Below are positions 16,346-26,414 of a stretch of 64,000 nt of DNA, piece by piece. The stretch is from Bifidobacterium margollesii. GTDB taxonomy: Bacteria > Actinomycetota > Actinomycetes > Actinomycetales > Bifidobacteriaceae. Numbering within the stretch: the first letter of the stretch is position 1; the number at the start of each line of letters is the position of its first letter. The notes beneath the pieces were generated by a model. The model saw nothing but the letters and a program-made list of their open reading frames with translations, ran no database searches and was not told where the DNA came from. The position numbers and the translations under genes were made by a program. The DNA is taken from positions 1 to 64,000 of the forward strand of contig NZ_NMWU01000002.1 in the NCBI RefSeq assembly GCF_002860355.1, given 5' to 3'.

Positions 16346-19300
16346 ATGACAGACACTTTCTTCCTGAACCGTCTTGCCGGCCAGCCGCACGCCCTGGCGT
16401 TCGCCGGGCAGTCCACCCCGTGGCCGGTGGCGTTGGCGGATCAGATCGCCGACCCCGATCTCGACAAGGCCCTGCGCGGACATATGGCCGCCGCCCAGCG
16501 CATCCTCACCCCGGTGGCCGCCACGCTGCTCGCCACCACCGGACGCCCGGTCGACCTGTTCGGCTTCGAGCCGAACCCGGCCCGTCTCGGCGCCGCGGCC
16601 GACGCGCCCGCCTCCGTGCCGGGCATCGCGCTGAGCCAGCTCGGTGCGATCCTCGACGCCGACGCGCTCGGCTATCACATCGCCCAGGCCAGGCCGGTCG
16701 CCGTGCTCGGCCACTCGCAGGGCATCCTCGCCGTGCACATGGCCAAGGCCATCGAACTCGCCGGCTCCGTGGACGGTGCCCGCGAGGCCATCGACGAGAT
16801 CCTCGCCATCGCCGAGCTGATCGGCGTGGCAGGCACCCGTCAGGCCCGCGAACTGGCCCTCGCACCCCGCTCCGGCGACGCCACCCCGATGCTGAGCGTG
16901 AAGGACGCCACCCGTGCGCAGGTCGACGCGCTCATCGCCCGCGTGACCAACACCCGCGGTCCGATCGCCGTGGCCGTCACCAACTCCGGCACCCACACCG
17001 TGCTCTCCGGATACCCGGAGGACCTCGCCTCCTTCGCCCTCGAAGTGGCCAAGGAGCACAAGAAGCAGGCCCAGCTGCGCGAGGAGAAGGTGCGCGGCGG
17101 CCGCGTGTTCGACCCCACGCTCGAATACCTCGACGTCACCCTCCCGTTCCACAGCCCGCTGATGGCCGACGCGGTCGACCAGACCGTGGCCTGGGCCGCC
17201 GAATGCGGTCTGGACGCCGAACACGCCCGTCTGCTCGCCGCCGAAGTGCTGCTCAACCATGTGGACTGGGCGTCCCGCGTGCGCGAGGCGCTGGAATCAA
17301 CCGACCCGGCCGAACTGTGGGTGCTGGACTTCGGCCCCGGCACCACCGTGGGCAAGCTGCTCGGTACCGTGGCGCAGGGCACCGGCGTGGGCGTGGTCGA
17401 CGCCTCCACCGTCGCCGCCCGGTCGAAGCTCTCCACGCTGGAGGGCGAGCCGGAGCGCACCCAGAACTGGACCCGCTTCGTGCCGAAGGTGGTGCACACG
17501 CCGGCCGGCGACAAGGTTCGCACCAAGTTCACCGAGCTCACCGGCAAGGCTCCGGTGCTGCTCGCCGGCATGACCCCCACCACCGTGGAGCCGGAGATCG
17601 TGGCCGCGGCGGCCAACGCCGGCTACTGGGCCGAGCTCGCCGGCGGCGGCCAGGTGACCGCCGAAGTGTTCAACCGTCATGTGGCCGGCCTCGAGGAGGA
17701 GCTTGAGGAAGGCCGCACGGTGGAGTTCAACGCCATGTTCATGGACCGCTACCTGTGGAACCTTCAGTTCGGTTCGACCCGCATCGTGCCGAAGAAGCGC
17801 CAGTCCGGCACGCCCATCGACGGCGTGGTGATCTCCGCCGGAATCCCCGAGCTGGACGAGGCCGTGGAACTGATCCACACCCTCAACGCCGACGGATTCC
17901 CCTACGTGTGCTTCAAGCCCGGCACGGTGGACCAGATCCGCCAGGTGGTGCGGATCGCCAAGGCCGTGGCTCCCGTGAAGATCATCATCGAGGTCGAAGG
18001 CGGTGCGGCCGGCGGACACCACAGCTGGGAGTCGCTCGACGATCTGCTGATCAGCACCTACGCCCAGGTGCGCGAGCAGACCAATCTGGTGCTGGTCGTC
18101 GGCGGCGGCATCGGTACGCCGGATCGCGGCGCCGACTACATCACCGGCCAGTGGGCCCGCGAATACGACCTGCCGATCATGCCGGTTGACGGCGTGCTGG
18201 TGGGCACCGCGGCGATGACCGCCAAGGAGGCGCACACCAGCCCCGACGTCAAGCGCATGCTGGTGGAGACCCCCGGCATCGATCCGAAGGCCAAGAACGA
18301 CGATCCGTTCGCCCCGCTCGGCGAGCAGTGGGTGCCGTCCGGCGTGGCCGTGGGAGGCGTGACCAGCGGTCTGAGCCACCTGCACGCCGACATCTACGAG
18401 CTGGAGAACTCCTCCGCGCAGTGCGGACGCCTGCTGGTGCGCGTGATGAAGCACCCCGAGGAGCTCGAATCCCGCCGCGAGGAGATCATCGAGGCGCTGA
18501 ACAAGACCGCCAAGCCGTACTTCGGCGATCTGGCCTCCATGACCTACCTCGAATGGGCGAAGCGATTCGCATCCCTGAGCTTCCCGTGGGCCGACGAAAC
18601 CTACGCCGACAGGTTCCTGCACCTGCTGCAGCGCATCGAAGCCCGTGTGAGCGACCGGGATTCCGGCGAGATCGCCTCCCTGTTCGCCTCCCGCGCCGAT
18701 GTGGAGGCCGATCCGTTCGCCGCGATCGACCGTCTGGCCGCAGCCTATCCGCAGGCCGGCGAAACCAACGTGGTGCCCGCCGACGTGGCATGGTTCCCCG
18801 TGCTCGTGCGCGAATACCCCAAGCCCATGCCGTTCGTGCCGGTGATCGACAACGATCTGCTGCGCTGGTGGGGTCAGGATCAGCTGTGGCAGTCCGAGGA
18901 TCCACGCTACTCCGCCGACTCCGTGCGCACCATCCCCGGCCCGATCTCCGTGGCCGGCATCACCACCGTCGACGAGCCGGTGGCCGACATCCTCGGCCGG
19001 TTCGAAGCCGCGATGGTCGAGCGTGCCTCCTCGGCTTCCCTCCGGGGAGGGGATCGCGCCTTCTCCACCCTCGCCGACGCCTCCGACGCCGAGGAGTTCA
19101 TCCGCAGGTCCCCGAACATCTCCTGGGTCGGACACCTCATGGCCAACCCCGCCTACGGCACCGACAACGGCGACCGATACTACGAGATCCGCAAGGTCGG
19201 CGAGGACGGCCCGGTCGAGAAGTTCGACCTCGACATCCACCTCGACACCTACTGGGACAACGATCCCGACGGTGGTGCCTCCAAGCACGCCGTGCGCGAC

Positions 19301-22300
19301 ATCGTGATCCCGCTCAACGTGAACGGCACCGAATCCGGGCTCTTCCCGGTGGTGGACCGCGACCGTCTGCCCGAACACGTCTACCGCATGCTCGCCGACA
19401 CGGCCGGCATCGGCAACACCGCGATCACCGGCGACCGGCTCGCCGCCATGCCCGCGGTCGTCTCCTCCGACCAGGCCGACCGTCCGTTCGGCGAAGTGCA
19501 CACCGACTACACGCTCTCCGCCAACCTCGGCTTCGACCACGAGGCCGCCACAGGCGGCGCGCTGCCGCTGAACCTCGCGCCCAGCCGCATCGCCCCCGAC
19601 GCGCTGGTCGGCCCCGCATGGCCGGCCATCTACGCGGCGCTCGGCTCCGTGTACGTCAATGGCTTCCCGGTGATCGAAGGCCTGCTCAATGCGGTGCATC
19701 TCGACCATCTCATCGAACTCGAGGTCACCGAAGCCGAACTGCTGAAGCACACCGGCGAGAGGATCTCGCTCACCAGCTGGGCCGAGGACTACCTCGAATC
19801 CGCCTCCGGCCGTGTGGTCACCATCCATGTGGTCCACGCCGCCGACGACGGCACCGTGCTCGCCCGCGAAACCGAGCGGTTCGCGATCCGCGGCCGCGCC
19901 TACTCGGACGCCCTGCCTCCCGAAGCCCCCGACTACGGCGGACTCGACGTCGACACCTCCGACACCCCGCGTCGCCTGCTGCGCCGCGTGAAGGTCAAGG
20001 CCCCGCACGAGATGACCGCCTTCGCGCGCACCTCCGGCGACTTCAACCCGATCCACACCTCCCGTCGCGGAGCCGCGGTCAGCGGACTCGCCGCCCCGCT
20101 GGTGCACGGCATGTGGCTCTCCGCCACCGCCCAGCACGCGGTGCAGGCCACCGACGACGCCGGCGCCCACTACGAGATCGCCGGCTGGACGTACAACATG
20201 TACGGCATGGTGCAGCTCGACGACGAGGTGGAGATCTCCGTCGAGCGCGTGGGCAAGGTGAACCACGGCGGCATGGTGCTTGAGGTGACCAGCCGCATCG
20301 ACGGCCAGATCGTTTCACGTGGAACCGCCGTGGTGCGCGCCCCCAAGGCCGCGTTCGTCTACCCTGGCCAGGGCATCCAGAAGCAGGGCATGGTGCTCGA
20401 CGAGCGCGCCCAGTCCCCGGCCGCCCGCGACGTGTGGGAGCGCGCCGACAGGCTCACCCGCGCCAAGCTCGGATTCTCGATCCTCGCCGTCGTGCGCGAC
20501 AACCCGAAGGAGCTCACCGCCAACGGCGTGACCTACCGTCACCCCGAAGGCCTGCTCAACCTCACCCAGTTCACGCAGGTGGCGCTCGCCACCGTGGCGT
20601 TCGCCCAGACCGCCCGTCTGCGCGAAACCGGCAGCGACATCTGGCCCGCCTACTTCGCCGGCCACTCGCTGGGCGAGTACAACGCACTGTCCGCATTCGC
20701 CAACGTGATCCCGCTGGAAACCGTGCTGGAGCTGGTGTTCCACCGCGGTTCCACCATGCACCACCTGATCCCGCGCGACGAGCAGGGTCGTTCCAACTAC
20801 CGCATGGGTGCGCTGCGTCCGAACCAGTTCGGCGTGGACGACGCGCATGTGAAGGACTACGTGGAGTCCGTGGCCGAGAAGAGCGGCGAGTTCCTGCAGA
20901 TCGTGAACTACAACCTCGCCGGCCAGCAGTACGCCATCGCCGGTACGATCGCCGGACTCAAGGCCCTGAAGGCCGACGCCGCCCGCCGTGTGGCCGAATA
21001 CGGCGGCAAGCCGGCGTTCATGCTGGTGCCCGGCATCGACGTGCCGTTCCACTCCACGCTGCTGCGCAAGGGCGTGCCGGAGTTCCGCGACAAGCTCGAC
21101 GCCCTGCTGCCCAAGTACATCGACTACCGTGGTCGTCTGGTCGGCCGGTACATCCCGAACCTTGTGGCCGTGCCGTTCGAAATGACCAAGGAGTTCGCCG
21201 CGAAGATCCTTGAGGTCGTGCCCTCCGAGCGCATCAAGGCCGCACTGGATGATCCGGCCGTGTGGGAATCCTACGCTGCGGACGATCAGAAGCTCGGTCG
21301 TCTGCTGCTCACCGAACTGCTCTCCTGGCAGTTCGCCTCCCCGGTGCGCTGGATCGAAACCCAGGCGCTGCTCTTCGGCAGCGAAACCAAGGGTGGGCTC
21401 GGCGTGGAGGAGTACGTGGAGGTCGGTCTCGGCAACGCGCCGACACTGGCCAACCTCGGTTCCAAGACGCTACGGCTGCCGGAGTTCTCCCGCCGCAAGG
21501 TGACCGTGTACAACGTCGGTCGTGATGCGGCCCGCGTCTACGAGACGGATTCCGATTCGCTGGTTCCCGAGGAGGAACCGGTGGAGACCGCGGCTCCCGT
21601 CGCTGCTGCTGCGGCTGTGAATGCTGCGTCCGAGGGTGGTCATGCCCCCTCTGCCGAGGGGGCCGTCACGTTGAATGCCGTGGCTGGGGGAGAGGCCGGA
21701 ACTGCTCGGCCCGCCGCTGCGTCTGCCGTTCCGGCCGCCGATTCCGCCGTCGCCCAGCTCGGCTCCGCCCCCACCGGCCCGGTGGACGACCTGCCGTTCA
21801 AGGCATCCGACGCCATCGGCGTGCTCATGGCCTACTCCACCAAGGTGCGAATCGACCAGATCGGCGCGTCCGACACCACCGACACCCTCACCAACGGCGT
21901 CTCCTCCCGCCGCAACCAGCTGCTCATGGACATCAGCTCCGAGCTGGGCGTGGCCAGCGTGGACGGTGCCGCCGAAGCCACGCTGCCGCAGCTCGCGCAG
22001 ATCGTGAACAAGGCCGCCCCGAACTACAAGCCGTTCGGCCCGGTGCTGTCCGACGCGATCCGCGATCGTCTGCGCGCGCTGTTCGGCGCGGCCGGCGTCA
22101 AGCCCGCGCACATTCGCGAACGGGTGACCGGCGTGTGGCAGCTCGGCGAAGGCTGGGTGGCCGCCGTCACCGCTGCCTTGCTGCTCGACACCCGCGAGGG
22201 CGCCAGCTCCCGCGGCGACGATCTGGCCAAGCTGCCCACCGGCGCCGTGGCCAATGCGGCCGCCGCCGACAAGCTCATCGACGATGCGGTGGTTCTGGTC

Positions 22301-25300
22301 GGCCAGACCAAGGGCGTGGCCGTCTCCAAGCCGAGCGCCGGTGGCGCGGCCGGCGGTGCCGTGGTCGATTCCGCGGCCCTCGACGCCTTCGCCGAACAGG
22401 TGACCGGCGCCAACGGCGTGCTCGCCTCCACCGCACGATTCGTGCTGAACGAGCTGGGCGTCACTGCTCCGGCCGCCGAACCGGGCGACGATGATTCCGC
22501 CGCCGTGGTGGCCGCGGTCGAAGCCGAGCTCGGTTCCGACTGGCCCAAGCAGGTGGAACCGCGGTTCGACGCGAACAAGGCCATCCTGTTCGACGACCGC
22601 TGGGCCTCCGCCCGCGAGGATCTCGCCCGCGCGTTCTACGACGGCGACGCCTCCGCGCTGAACGGTTCGTTCCGCGGTCTCGGCAAGGCCGTGGCCGACG
22701 AGGCCCAGTGGTTCGCCGGCAAGGCCGGTGCTGTGTCTCTCCCGCAGGCGGGAGCTGGCGTGGCGAATGCCGCGACTGAGGGTGGTCAGGCGAAGAAGCT
22801 CGCCGCGTCCTACGCCCGCATCGCCGAGGAGGCTCTTGAACCGACGTCCGACGATGCCGCCGCATCCCGCTTCGCCGGGGACGTGGCCGTGGTGACCGGT
22901 GTGGCGCCGAACTCCATCGCCGCGCAGGTGGTCAACGGGCTGCTCGCCGGTGGTGCCACCGTGATCGCCACTTCGCACAGCTTCCGCCAGAGCGTGAAGG
23001 CGTGGGCCAAGCGGACCTACCGCGAGCACGCCACCGGCGACGCGAAGCTGTGGCTCGTGCCCGCGAACCTTTCCAGCTACCGTGACGTCGATGCGCTGGT
23101 CAAGTGGGTCGGCAACGTGCAGAAGAAGGTCAACGGCGCGACCACCACGATTCTCAAGCCGGCCTACGAGCCGAGCCTGTTCTTCCCGTTCGCGGCCCCG
23201 CCGGTGCACGGTACGCTGGCCGATTCGGGCGAACTGTTCGAATCCCAGGCGCGTCTGATGTTGTGGGGCGTGGAGCGTGCGATCGCCGGACTGAGCCGTA
23301 TCGGCGCCGACACCGACGTGCAGCATCGTCTGCATGTGATCCTTCCCGGTTCGCCCAACCGTGGTATTTTCGGCGGCGACGGCGCATACGGCGAGGTCAA
23401 GAGCGCGTTCGACGCGATCGTCAAGCGTGCGCACGCCGAAACCGTCTGGTCGGATCGCGTCACTTTCGCCCACCCGAAGATCGGCTGGGTGCGTGGCACC
23501 GGGCTCATGGGCGGCAACGATCCGCTGGTCGAGGTCGTGGAACGTCACGGCCTGAAGACCTACTCCACCGAGGAGATCTCGGTGAAGCTGCTGGATCTCG
23601 CCACCGCGGAGGCTCGCGCCAAGGCCGAGGTCGCCCCGCTTGACGTGGATCTGACCGGTGGTCTGGGCAACGAACCGCTGGACATCAAGGCGCTGCGGGC
23701 CGAGGCAATGGCTGATCAGGCCGCGAAGGCACAGTCCGATCAGGCCGCGAAGGCTTCGGCCGAGGCGCAGTCCGGTCAGGCCGATGCCGCGAAGACCGTG
23801 CCGGCCGCGCTGATCAAGGCGCTGCCCACCCCGCATGTGCCGCATCAGGCCCCGGTCGATCTCGATGACTGGAAGACCGTCACCGCCCGTCCGGAGGACG
23901 AGATCGTGATCGTCTCCGTCGGCGAGCTGGGACCGTGGGGCTCCGGACGTACCCGTTTCGAGGCCGAGCTGGGCATCCACCCCGACGGCGAGGTCGATCT
24001 TTCCGCCGGCGCGGTGCTGGAACTGGCCTGGAATATGGGTCTGCTCGAATGGCAGGACAGCCCCAAGCCCGGCTGGTATGACGTCGACGGCAACCTTGTT
24101 CCCGAGGAGGAGATCGCCGAACGGTATCACGATGAGGTCGTGGCCCGGTCCGGCATCCGTCCGTTCGAGGAGGGTATGGGCTCCGACTACAGGGACGGTG
24201 CCGACGAGGAGGAGGCCGAGGTCTATCTCGATCACGACGTGAGCTTCTCAGTGCCCACCGAGGAGATCGCGAAGGAGTACGTGAAGCTCGACGAGGCGCA
24301 CACCTCCGTCGCGCCCGACGAGGAGTCCGGCGAATGGATCGTCACCCGTCATGCCGGTTCGATGGTGCGCGTGCCGCGTCGCGCCACCATGACCCGCACG
24401 GTCGGCGGCCAGTTCCCGAAGGGCTTCGACCCGACCCGTTGGGGCATTCCGGCTTCGATGGTCGGCGATGTGGACGAGATCGCGCTGTGGAACATCGTCA
24501 CCACGGTGGACGCCTACCTGTCCGCGGGCTTCACGCCGGCCGAGATCCTGCAGTCGATCCACCCGTCGCTGGTGGCCAGCACGCAGGGCACCGGATTCGG
24601 CGGCATGATGTCGATGCGAAAGCTGTACCTCGACCGTTTCCTCAACCACGAGATTCCGACCGACATCCTGCAGGAGGCCCTGCCGAACGTGGTCGCGGCC
24701 CATGTGATGCAGTCGTACATCGGCGGCTACGGCAACATGATCCAGCCGGTCTCCGCCTGCGCCACCGCCGCGGTGTCGCTGGAGGAGGGCGCCGACAAGA
24801 TCGCGCTCGGCAAGGCCGACTTCGTGGTCACCGGCGCGATCGACGACATCGGCGTGGAATCGGTGATCGGCTTCGGCAACATGAACGCCACCGCCAACTC
24901 CGAGGAGATGTACGGCAAGGGCATCGACGCGCGGTTCTTCAGCCGTGCGAACGATCGTCGCCGCGGCGGCTTCCTGGAATCCCAGGGCGGCGGCACGATC
25001 CTGCTCACGCGCGGTGATATCGCGCTGAAGCTCGGTCTGCCGGTCGCCGGCGTGGTCGGCTTCATCCACAGCTATGCGGATGGCGCGCACACGTCGATCC
25101 CGGCTCCGGGCCTCGGTGCTCTGGCAGCCGGCCTCGGCGGACGCGATTCCAAGCTCGTGCGTGATCTTGCTGCGCTGGGCGTTACGCCGGACGACATCGC
25201 CGTGGTGTCCAAGCACGACACCTCCACCAACGCGAACGACCCGAACGAGTCGGAGCTGCACAACACGCTGGCCCATGCCATCGGTCGCACCGACGGCAAC

Positions 25301-25840
25301 CCGCTGTTCGTGATCTCGCAGAAGACGCTCACCGGCCACGCCAAGGGCGGTGCCTGCATCTTCCAGGTCAACGGACTCACGCAGCTGTTCAACTCCGGCG
25401 TGATTCCGGCGAACGCCTCGCTCGACTGCGTCGATCCGAAGCTGCGCCGCGACGACCACATGGTGTGGTTGCGCTCGCCGCTGCATGTGGGCCGTGTGAA
25501 GGCCGGTCTTGCCACGTCGCTGGGCTTCGGCCACGTATCGGGATTCGCCGCGATCGTGAACCCGGGTGCCTTCGAGGCCGCCGTGGCGCACACCGCCGGC
25601 GTTGAGGCGCTCGACGCGTGGCGTAAGCGGGCCAACTCGCGGTTGGCCGCCGGTCAGCGTCGCCTTGAGGAGGGCATGATGGGCCGCGCCGCGCTGTACG
25701 AGCCGATCGACAACCGTCGCTTCCGCGAGGACGGTACGCGTCTTGCCGGTGGTGGCCGTTACGACGGTCATGAGGTGGAGAAGGCCATGCTGCTCGACCC
25801 GAACGCCCGTCTGGGCGCCTCCGGCTACTTCGAGGCGTGA
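16346..25840 (+). CDS. fas: Type I fatty acid synthase, multidomain
   Basis: 3164 residues, the usual size for the fused actinobacterial synthase. Domains in order: acetyl transferase (GHSQG, Ser124), enoyl reductase (about 390-700, GGGQVTAEVFNRH), dehydratase hotdog/MaoC part (GDFNPIH, about 1231-1237), malonyl/palmitoyl transferase (GHSLGEY, Ser about 1441), acyl carrier (NGVSSRRNQ, Ser1853 or 1854 as phosphopantetheine site), ketoreductase (VVTGVAPNSIAAQV, about 2180), and ketosynthase (Cys2805 in SACATAA, His2957, His2998). The C-terminal phosphopantetheinyl transferase domain of fungal FAS is absent; acpS at 35220 fills that role. Ala-rich linkers near 1750-1790, 2130-2150 and 2445-2490 include stretches that look like palindromic repeats read in frame. 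Confidence 0.97.
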   Translation: MTDTFFLNRLAGQPHALAFAGQSTPWPVALADQIADPDLDKALRGHMAAAQRILTPVAATLLATTGRPVDLFGFEPNPARLGAAADAPASVPGIALSQLGAILDADALGYHIAQARPVAVLGHSQGILAVHMAKAIELAGSVDGAREAIDEILAIAELIGVAGTRQARELALAPRSGDATPMLSVKDATRAQVDALIARVTNTRGPIAVAVTNSGTHTVLSGYPEDLASFALEVAKEHKKQAQLREEKVRGGRVFDPTLEYLDVTLPFHSPLMADAVDQTVAWAAECGLDAEHARLLAAEVLLNHVDWASRVREALESTDPAELWVLDFGPGTTVGKLLGTVAQGTGVGVVDASTVAARSKLSTLEGEPERTQNWTRFVPKVVHTPAGDKVRTKFTELTGKAPVLLAGMTPTTVEPEIVAAAANAGYWAELAGGGQVTAEVFNRHVAGLEEELEEGRTVEFNAMFMDRYLWNLQFGSTRIVPKKRQSGTPIDGVVISAGIPELDEAVELIHTLNADGFPYVCFKPGTVDQIRQVVRIAKAVAPVKIIIEVEGGAAGGHHSWESLDDLLISTYAQVREQTNLVLVVGGGIGTPDRGADYITGQWAREYDLPIMPVDGVLVGTAAMTAKEAHTSPDVKRMLVETPGIDPKAKNDDPFAPLGEQWVPSGVAVGGVTSGLSHLHADIYELENSSAQCGRLLVRVMKHPEELESRREEIIEALNKTAKPYFGDLASMTYLEWAKRFASLSFPWADETYADRFLHLLQRIEARVSDRDSGEIASLFASRADVEADPFAAIDRLAAAYPQAGETNVVPADVAWFPVLVREYPKPMPFVPVIDNDLLRWWGQDQLWQSEDPRYSADSVRTIPGPISVAGITTVDEPVADILGRFEAAMVERASSASLRGGDRAFSTLADASDAEEFIRRSPNISWVGHLMANPAYGTDNGDRYYEIRKVGEDGPVEKFDLDIHLDTYWDNDPDGGASKHAVRDIVIPLNVNGTESGLFPVVDRDRLPEHVYRMLADTAGIGNTAITGDRLAAMPAVVSSDQADRPFGEVHTDYTLSANLGFDHEAATGGALPLNLAPSRIAPDALVGPAWPAIYAALGSVYVNGFPVIEGLLNAVHLDHLIELEVTEAELLKHTGERISLTSWAEDYLESASGRVVTIHVVHAADDGTVLARETERFAIRGRAYSDALPPEAPDYGGLDVDTSDTPRRLLRRVKVKAPHEMTAFARTSGDFNPIHTSRRGAAVSGLAAPLVHGMWLSATAQHAVQATDDAGAHYEIAGWTYNMYGMVQLDDEVEISVERVGKVNHGGMVLEVTSRIDGQIVSRGTAVVRAPKAAFVYPGQGIQKQGMVLDERAQSPAARDVWERADRLTRAKLGFSILAVVRDNPKELTANGVTYRHPEGLLNLTQFTQVALATVAFAQTARLRETGSDIWPAYFAGHSLGEYNALSAFANVIPLETVLELVFHRGSTMHHLIPRDEQGRSNYRMGALRPNQFGVDDAHVKDYVESVAEKSGEFLQIVNYNLAGQQYAIAGTIAGLKALKADAARRVAEYGGKPAFMLVPGIDVPFHSTLLRKGVPEFRDKLDALLPKYIDYRGRLVGRYIPNLVAVPFEMTKEFAAKILEVVPSERIKAALDDPAVWESYAADDQKLGRLLLTELLSWQFASPVRWIETQALLFGSETKGGLGVEEYVEVGLGNAPTLANLGSKTLRLPEFSRRKVTVYNVGRDAARVYETDSDSLVPEEEPVETAAPVAAAAAVNAASEGGHAPSAEGAVTLNAVAGGEAGTARPAAASAVPAADSAVAQLGSAPTGPVDDLPFKASDAIGVLMAYSTKVRIDQIGASDTTDTLTNGVSSRRNQLLMDISSELGVASVDGAAEATLPQLAQIVNKAAPNYKPFGPVLSDAIRDRLRALFGAAGVKPAHIRERVTGVWQLGEGWVAAVTAALLLDTREGASSRGDDLAKLPTGAVANAAAADKLIDDAVVLVGQTKGVAVSKPSAGGAAGGAVVDSAALDAFAEQVTGANGVLASTARFVLNELGVTAPAAEPGDDDSAAVVAAVEAELGSDWPKQVEPRFDANKAILFDDRWASAREDLARAFYDGDASALNGSFRGLGKAVADEAQWFAGKAGAVSLPQAGAGVANAATEGGQAKKLAASYARIAEEALEPTSDDAAASRFAGDVAVVTGVAPNSIAAQVVNGLLAGGATVIATSHSFRQSVKAWAKRTYREHATGDAKLWLVPANLSSYRDVDALVKWVGNVQKKVNGATTTILKPAYEPSLFFPFAAPPVHGTLADSGELFESQARLMLWGVERAIAGLSRIGADTDVQHRLHVILPGSPNRGIFGGDGAYGEVKSAFDAIVKRAHAETVWSDRVTFAHPKIGWVRGTGLMGGNDPLVEVVERHGLKTYSTEEISVKLLDLATAEARAKAEVAPLDVDLTGGLGNEPLDIKALRAEAMADQAAKAQSDQAAKASAEAQSGQADAAKTVPAALIKALPTPHVPHQAPVDLDDWKTVTARPEDEIVIVSVGELGPWGSGRTRFEAELGIHPDGEVDLSAGAVLELAWNMGLLEWQDSPKPGWYDVDGNLVPEEEIAERYHDEVVARSGIRPFEEGMGSDYRDGADEEEAEVYLDHDVSFSVPTEEIAKEYVKLDEAHTSVAPDEESGEWIVTRHAGSMVRVPRRATMTRTVGGQFPKGFDPTRWGIPASMVGDVDEIALWNIVTTVDAYLSAGFTPAEILQSIHPSLVASTQGTGFGGMMSMRKLYLDRFLNHEIPTDILQEALPNVVAAHVMQSYIGGYGNMIQPVSACATAAVSLEEGADKIALGKADFVVTGAIDDIGVESVIGFGNMNATANSEEMYGKGIDARFFSRANDRRRGGFLESQGGGTILLTRGDIALKLGLPVAGVVGFIHSYADGAHTSIPAPGLGALAAGLGGRDSKLVRDLAALGVTPDDIAVVSKHDTSTNANDPNESELHNTLAHAIGRTDGNPLFVISQKTLTGHAKGGACIFQVNGLTQLFNSGVIPANASLDCVDPKLRRDDHMVWLRSPLHVGRVKAGLATSLGFGHVSGFAAIVNPGAFEAAVAHTAGVEALDAWRKRANSRLAAGQRRLEEGMMGRAALYEPIDNRRFREDGTRLAGGGRYDGHEVEKAMLLDPNARLGASGYFEA
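21644..21695. repeat. REP-like palindrome inside a fas linker
   Basis: GCCCCCTCTGCCGAGGGGGC hairpin followed by a GTCACG...CGTGGC pair and GGGGGAGAG. It encodes FAS residues about 1767-1784, in the Ala-rich linker just before the carrier domain. The layout matches the element at 29612-29655 in hsdS. Confidence 0.5.
22739..22790. repeat. REP-like palindrome inside a second fas linker
   Basis: CTCCCGCAGGCGGGAG, then GAATGCCGC and TGAGGGTGGTCA. It is closely similar to the intergenic copy at 55027-55075 (CTCCCGCCGGCGGGAG, then TAATGCGG and TGAGGGTGGTCA). It encodes residues about 2132-2148, between the carrier region and the ketoreductase. Confidence 0.6.
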
Positions 25841-26193
25841 TGCGCTGAAGCGCCGAGGTAGGTTCCTCAGGTAGGTGCCTCAGGTAGGTGTCGTCGCGCT
25901 GGCCGGGTTTGCGTGACGCAGCTCGGTCCGGGTGCCATTGCTTGGGCCGGGTTTCGTCGCGCGGGTTTGGGGCCGTCACACGGGCCGGGTGCCAATCTAG
26001 CCCGGCCCGTGTGACGCACCCCGGCCCGTGTGCTGCACCCCGTGACGCGGGGCGCGGGTTGCGTCGCGTCACCGGGTTGCGTTGCGTCACCGGGTGTAGG
26101 TTGCGTCACCGGGTATACCTATGCCTCGTCACGCGGTCTGGGAATCGTTGCAATTTCAACGATCTGAATCGGGTGTCACCGGGTATGCCTATG
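25841..26193. other. Repeat-rich gap between fas and hsdM, proximal part
   Basis: No credible gene. It contains short recurring GTCACCGGGT / CCGGCCCGTGTGAC motifs in both orientations, such as a CACACGGGCCGGGTG pair flanking CCAATCTAG near 25980-26010, and three GCGTCACCGGGT units near 26065-26115. It looks like decayed relatives of the ordered array that follows. Confidence 0.6.
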
Positions 26194-26352
26194 CCCGGTG
26201 ACGTTTTGTATACCCGGTGACGTTTGGATACCCGGTCACGTTTTGGATACCTGGTGACGTTTTGGATATGCCCGGTCACGTTTTGTATGCCCGGTGACGG
26301 TTACGTTCGGTCCGGTCACGGTTACGTTCGGCCCGGTGACGGTTACGCTCGG
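26194..26352. repeat. Tandem array of eight CCGGTSACG repeats
   Basis: Units begin at 26194, 26213, 26231, 26250, 26271, 26290, 26311 and 26332, spaced 18-21 bp, close to two helical turns. The core is CCGGT(G/C)ACG, followed by TTTTGGATA in the early units and GTTACGTTCGG in the late ones. From the second unit on, the central base alternates G, C, G, C, G, C, G, so that GTGAC and its complement GTCAC alternate. It lies about 50 bp upstream of hsdM. Confidence 0.85.
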
Positions 26353-26401
26353 CCCCCGGCACCCCGCAGACCACCCGCCCCCGCTCCAGCACCCCATCCA
26401 C

Positions 26402-26414
26402 TATGCTTGGTTCC
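26402..26414 (+). promoter_or_regulatory. -10 box suggesting a leaderless hsdM transcript
   Basis: TATGCT at 26402-26407 ends seven bases before ATG 26415, and no Shine-Dalgarno is present. This spacing is typical of leaderless actinobacterial messages. No good -35 was found. Confidence 0.5.

Noticed and set aside
19026-19062. A third repeat inside fas (CCCTCCGGGGAGGG)
   Set aside because: Only a six-base stem, no second hairpin or tail, so similarity to the REP family is not convincing.
17297-24235. Very long antisense frames under fas
   Set aside because: The fas frame has clear domain motifs throughout. The antisense products are His/Gly/Arg-rich with no recognisable motif.
26194-26352. 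CRISPR array
   Set aside because: The unit is 18-21 bp with the core recurring each time and no unique spacers of 25-40 bp; no cas genes are nearby.
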